A stretch of 7,909 bases of DNA. It comes from Chloroflexota bacterium (GTDB lineage Bacteria; Chloroflexota; Dehalococcoidia; JAUQQI01). A program made the position numbers and the translations under genes. The stretch is from positions 1 through 7,909 of the forward strand of contig JAUQQI010000272.1 in NCBI GenBank assembly GCA_030549955.1, read 5' to 3'. How positions within the stretch are numbered: the stretch's first letter is position 1; the number at the start of each line of letters is the position of its first letter. The notes below the pieces were generated by a model. The model saw only the letters and a program-made list of their open reading frames with translations, was not told the DNA's origin and searched no databases. Below are positions 6,065 to 7,909 of this stretch, piece after piece.

Positions 6065-7294
6065 TTAACCCCCCGTTGAACCGGCCACAGCGTTATATGC
6101 GTTCAGGCGGCCGGAACTCCAGTAATTGCCGGTGCCCGGAATCTTATCGGCCCCGTTCTCGATGCGGCTGCGGACACAAGTATTGGGCGACGGGTCATTA
6201 TCGCATGCCCCGGTCGACCAGACCAGGCCGGCAGTGCCGGCAACGTGGGGGCTCGCCATGGAGGTGCCGCTTAAGGTCCCGTATTTCACGCCCTTGCCCC
6301 AGATGCGGTTGGGGTGGTCCGGGGCAGTGGAAAGGATGCTCACGCCGGGGGCGGCAATGTCGACCCAGGTCCCGTAGTTAGAGAACGAGGCCTTGTTGTC
6401 ATTCTGGTCGGTGGCGGCTACCGCGATAACGTTTGAGTAATATGCCGGGTAGGTCGGCAAATCCGAGCCAGAGTTCCCGGCCGCCGCAACCAGCACCACG
6501 CCCTTGCCCCAGGCGGAATTAACCGCTTCTTCGACCGTGCTGGAAGGGCTTGAGCCGCCCAGGCTCATGTTGATGACCTTGGCGCCGTTATTCGCCGCCC
6601 AGGTAATGCCCTTTGCGATGGCCGACCAGGAGCCGCTGCCGTTATCCTCGAGAACCTTCACGTTGTAAAGGACGCAGTTCGGACATGTTCCGGCCACGCC
6701 CAGGCCATTATTGGTTGCGGCCGCCGCGCTGCCGGCCACGTGGGTCCCATGGCCGTATTTGTCGTCGACCGTCTTGCTCGAGGTGAAGTTTATGTTTTTG
6801 ACAACCTTGGCCCCGAGGTCCTCGTGGCTCTGGTCGATGCCGGTGTCCAGAATAGCAATCGCCACACTGGCACTGCCAGTAATGACGGCCCAGGCTTCGG
6901 GAGCCTGAATCTTCGGATACTGCCACTGCTGGGAGTAAAGCGGGTCGTTGGGGGTCCAGCTAGCCTGGATGGCCGAGTAGAAGCCGTTAACCTCCGCAAA
7001 AGCGACGTTCGGGTTCCGCCGGTAGGCCTCGGCGGCTGCCCGCTCCCGGCCCGGGGGCACCCTTACCACCTGGACGTCGATGCCCGGGATGGTTTCCCGG
7101 GACTCCCCGCCGGCCTGCCGGTGGGCCGCCGCGACCTCGGAGGCCGGGGTCCCGGGCCTGAACTTGACCAGGACTTCCCCAGGGACAAACTCATCCGTAG
7201 CCAGGGCCGGGACAATTCCCGCCGGCGGCACCAGCAGGGCCAGCAGGACGATAGCAACGACGGCCGCCCAGAATCCGCGCCTTATTTTCCCCAC
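6065..7294 (-). CDS. Secreted subtilisin-family (S8) serine protease, thermitase-like
   Basis: This is a 409-residue exported endopeptidase starting at GTG 7294. Residues 1-32 are a Sec signal peptide: the basic start GKIRR, a hydrophobic core, and a cleavage motif ALA before Thr33. Residues 33 to about 105 match an inhibitor/chaperone propeptide (PGEVLVKF, then NVAFAEVN). The mature enzyme begins around TPNDPLYS (114-121), as in thermitase. The catalytic triad is Asp150 (ILDTG), His185 (GHGTHVAG) and Ser345 (GTSMASPH), with oxyanion Asn274 (AAAGNSG). The C-terminal block TGNYWSSGRLNAYNAV resembles thermitase closely. Four cysteines stand out, CPNC (204-207), Cys364 and Cys373, which could form two disulfides outside the cell. 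The open frame extends up to ATG 7402, but that codon lies inside the promoter. The gene appears monocistronic. Confidence 0.95.
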   Translation of the reverse strand: MGKIRRGFWAAVVAIVLLALLVPPAGIVPALATDEFVPGEVLVKFRPGTPASEVAAAHRQAGGESRETIPGIDVQVVRVPPGRERAAAEAYRRNPNVAFAEVNGFYSAIQASWTPNDPLYSQQWQYPKIQAPEAWAVITGSASVAIAILDTGIDQSHEDLGAKVVKNINFTSSKTVDDKYGHGTHVAGSAAAATNNGLGVAGTCPNCVLYNVKVLEDNGSGSWSAIAKGITWAANNGAKVINMSLGGSSPSSTVEEAVNSAWGKGVVLVAAAGNSGSDLPTYPAYYSNVIAVAATDQNDNKASFSNYGTWVDIAAPGVSILSTAPDHPNRIWGKGVKYGTLSGTSMASPHVAGTAGLVWSTGACDNDPSPNTCVRSRIENGADKIPGTGNYWSSGRLNAYNAVAGSTGG

Positions 7295-7302
7295 GCGGCA
7301 CA

Positions 7303-7309
7303 CCTCCTT
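7303..7309 (-). promoter_or_regulatory. Ribosome binding site that decides the protease start
   Basis: AAGGAGG (7309 to 7303) lies 8 nt before GTG at 7294. Translation from GTG gives a clean signal peptide right at the N-terminus. A start at the upstream ATG 7402 would put 36 extra residues before it. Confidence 0.85.
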
Positions 7310-7315
7310 CAGATT

Positions 7316-7387
7316 CAGGGGAAAGAGCAGGAGCACATCCTGGGCCGCCCGCTTCAACCATCGCGCTTTGGCACTGCGCTTCCCCTG
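7316..7387 (-). repeat. Inverted repeat framing the protease mRNA leader
   Basis: TTCCCCTG (7380-7387, plus-strand reading) and CAGGGGAA (7316-7323) are exact reverse complements separated by 56 bp. In the protease transcript, which should start near 7386, the 5' end could pair with the segment just before the ribosome binding site. The roughly 90-nt leader could therefore be folded. This is inferred from base pairing only. Confidence 0.4.
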
Positions 7388-7392
7388 GGCCC

Positions 7393-7421
7393 ACGATAGC
7401 ACAGCTCCAGGCTGCTGTCAA
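7393..7421 (-). promoter_or_regulatory. Promoter of the protease gene
   Basis: On the minus strand a perfect TTGACA (7421 to 7416) is followed after 17 bp by TATCGT (7398 to 7393), four of six matches, with TG one base upstream, which makes it an extended -10. The start would be near 7386. It shares the TTGACA...TGTGCTA pattern with the lexA promoter. Confidence 0.7.
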
Positions 7422-7518
7422 GGTCGGCGACTGGTTGCCCGGGGGTCTGAGATGGGGGCCCGGCATTGGGCCAGCCGGCCGGGGGCAAGAATGGTCCCCG
7501 GAAACCCGACCGGTCGGC

Positions 7519-7524
7519 TAAAAT
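7519..7524 (+). promoter_or_regulatory. speE: Possible -10 box for speE
   Basis: TAAAAT has five of six matches to the -10 consensus. No -35 box is recognisable 16-18 bp upstream. A start near 7531 would leave only about 12 nt before the ATG, with no strong Shine-Dalgarno sequence, so the message would be nearly leaderless. The call is weak. Confidence 0.3.
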
Positions 7525-7543
7525 TGGTGGCGAGACTGTCGTG

Positions 7544-7909
7544 ATGGAGACCCGTCTTCCCGCGCCTGAACCGGCTAGCGCCGGTGGCGGCCGGCGCCGG
7601 CTTCGGTGGCGCCGGTTCCCGGTTGGACCGGGGCAGCGGGCGGCCTGGGCATATACGGACGTGGTTGTATCCCGGCGGACCCGGTTTCAGCGGGTTGAAA
7701 TCCTGGACACAGTCGCCTTTGGCCGTGCCCTGTTCCTGGACGGCCTGCCCCAGTCGGCGGAGGCCGACGAATTTATCTACCACGAGGCCCTCGTCCACCC
7801 GGCGATGGTCGGCCACCCCCGGCCCCGGTCGGTTTTCATCGGGGGCGGGGCCGACGGGGGCGCCCTGCGGGAGGTCCTCCGCCACCCGGACGTTGAACGG
7901 GTCTGGCTG
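7544..7909 (+). CDS. speE: Spermidine synthase (polyamine aminopropyltransferase), N-terminal part
   Basis: The enzyme transfers the aminopropyl group of decarboxylated S-adenosylmethionine to putrescine or a related amine in the cytoplasm. The 122 visible codons run off the right edge; full proteins are about 280-300 residues. Residues 47-70 (RFQRVEILDT, FGRALFLDG, Gln70) form the N-terminal beta domain. DEFIYHEALVHP (75-86) is the conserved amine-site segment. GGADGGALREVLRHP (101-115) is the nucleotide-binding loop, with Ala103 where most relatives have Gly (GGGDGG). The N-terminal residues 1-24 are rich in Gly and Arg, exceed the usual start, and are encoded by GC-rich inverted repeats. 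ATG at 7544 is preceded in frame by GTG at 7541; the next in-frame stop upstream is at 7448. No good ribosome binding site supports either start. Agmatine or triamine aminopropyltransferase is a possible alternative activity. Confidence 0.88.
   Translation, partial: METRLPAPEPASAGGGRRRLRWRRFPVGPGQRAAWAYTDVVVSRRTRFQRVEILDTVAFGRALFLDGLPQSAEADEFIYHEALVHPAMVGHPRPRSVFIGGGADGGALREVLRHPDVERVWL
7568..7618 (+). repeat. Nested GC-rich inverted repeats in the first codons of speE
   Basis: GAACCGGC (7568-7575) pairs with GCCGGTTC (7611-7618). Between them lies the perfect 12-bp palindrome GCCGGCGCCGGC (7590-7601). Together they could fold into a stable cruciform or mRNA structure starting 24 nt after the start codon. 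Confidence 0.6.

Overview
The window reads as ordinary bacterial chromosome from a GC-rich organism that starts translation with strong GGAGG-type Shine-Dalgarno sequences and transcription with perfect TTGACA -35 boxes. A Gram-positive-type lineage (GC-rich Bacillota) or Chloroflexota would fit, but nothing here fixes the taxon. A thermitase-like secreted protease is compatible with a thermophile, although that is inference. I see no tRNA, rRNA, CRISPR array, insertion sequence or phage gene.

Layout. Positions 957 to 1 (minus strand) hold the N-terminal 319 codons of a FAD-dependent, 3-ketosteroid-dehydrogenase-like flavoprotein that runs off the left edge. A gene-free stretch of about 430 bp follows, ending in the promoter and probable self-operator of lexA (plus strand, 1388-2059). 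lexA converges on a four-gene minus-strand cluster read from about 5920 down to 2056: a short-chain fatty acid transporter (atoE), the two subunits of a 3-oxoacid/acetate CoA-transferase (atoD, atoA) and the DNA polymerase III delta subunit (holA). The stop codons of lexA and holA share one CTAG. Further right on the minus strand is a secreted thermitase-like subtilase (7294-6065, GTG start). Diverging from it on the plus strand is the first 122 codons of a spermidine synthase, which runs off the right edge.

How the genes work together. AtoE and the CoA-transferase form a recognisable unit: uptake of a short-chain fatty or keto acid, then its activation to a CoA thioester. They share a promoter directly upstream of atoE, and holA is joined to their end by a TGA-ATG junction, so a replication clamp-loader gene appears to sit on a catabolic message. 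lexA is the SOS repressor with all its autocleavage residues. The protease and spermidine synthase have their own control regions and no evident link to the rest.

I found no clearly new biological system. The points most worth a second look are the perfect 28-bp palindrome against the atoE promoter, the holA/CoA-transferase coupling, the lexA operator candidate, the start-site corrections for lexA and the protease, the GC-rich inverted repeats inside the start of speE, and the distinct codon use of the flavoprotein gene.
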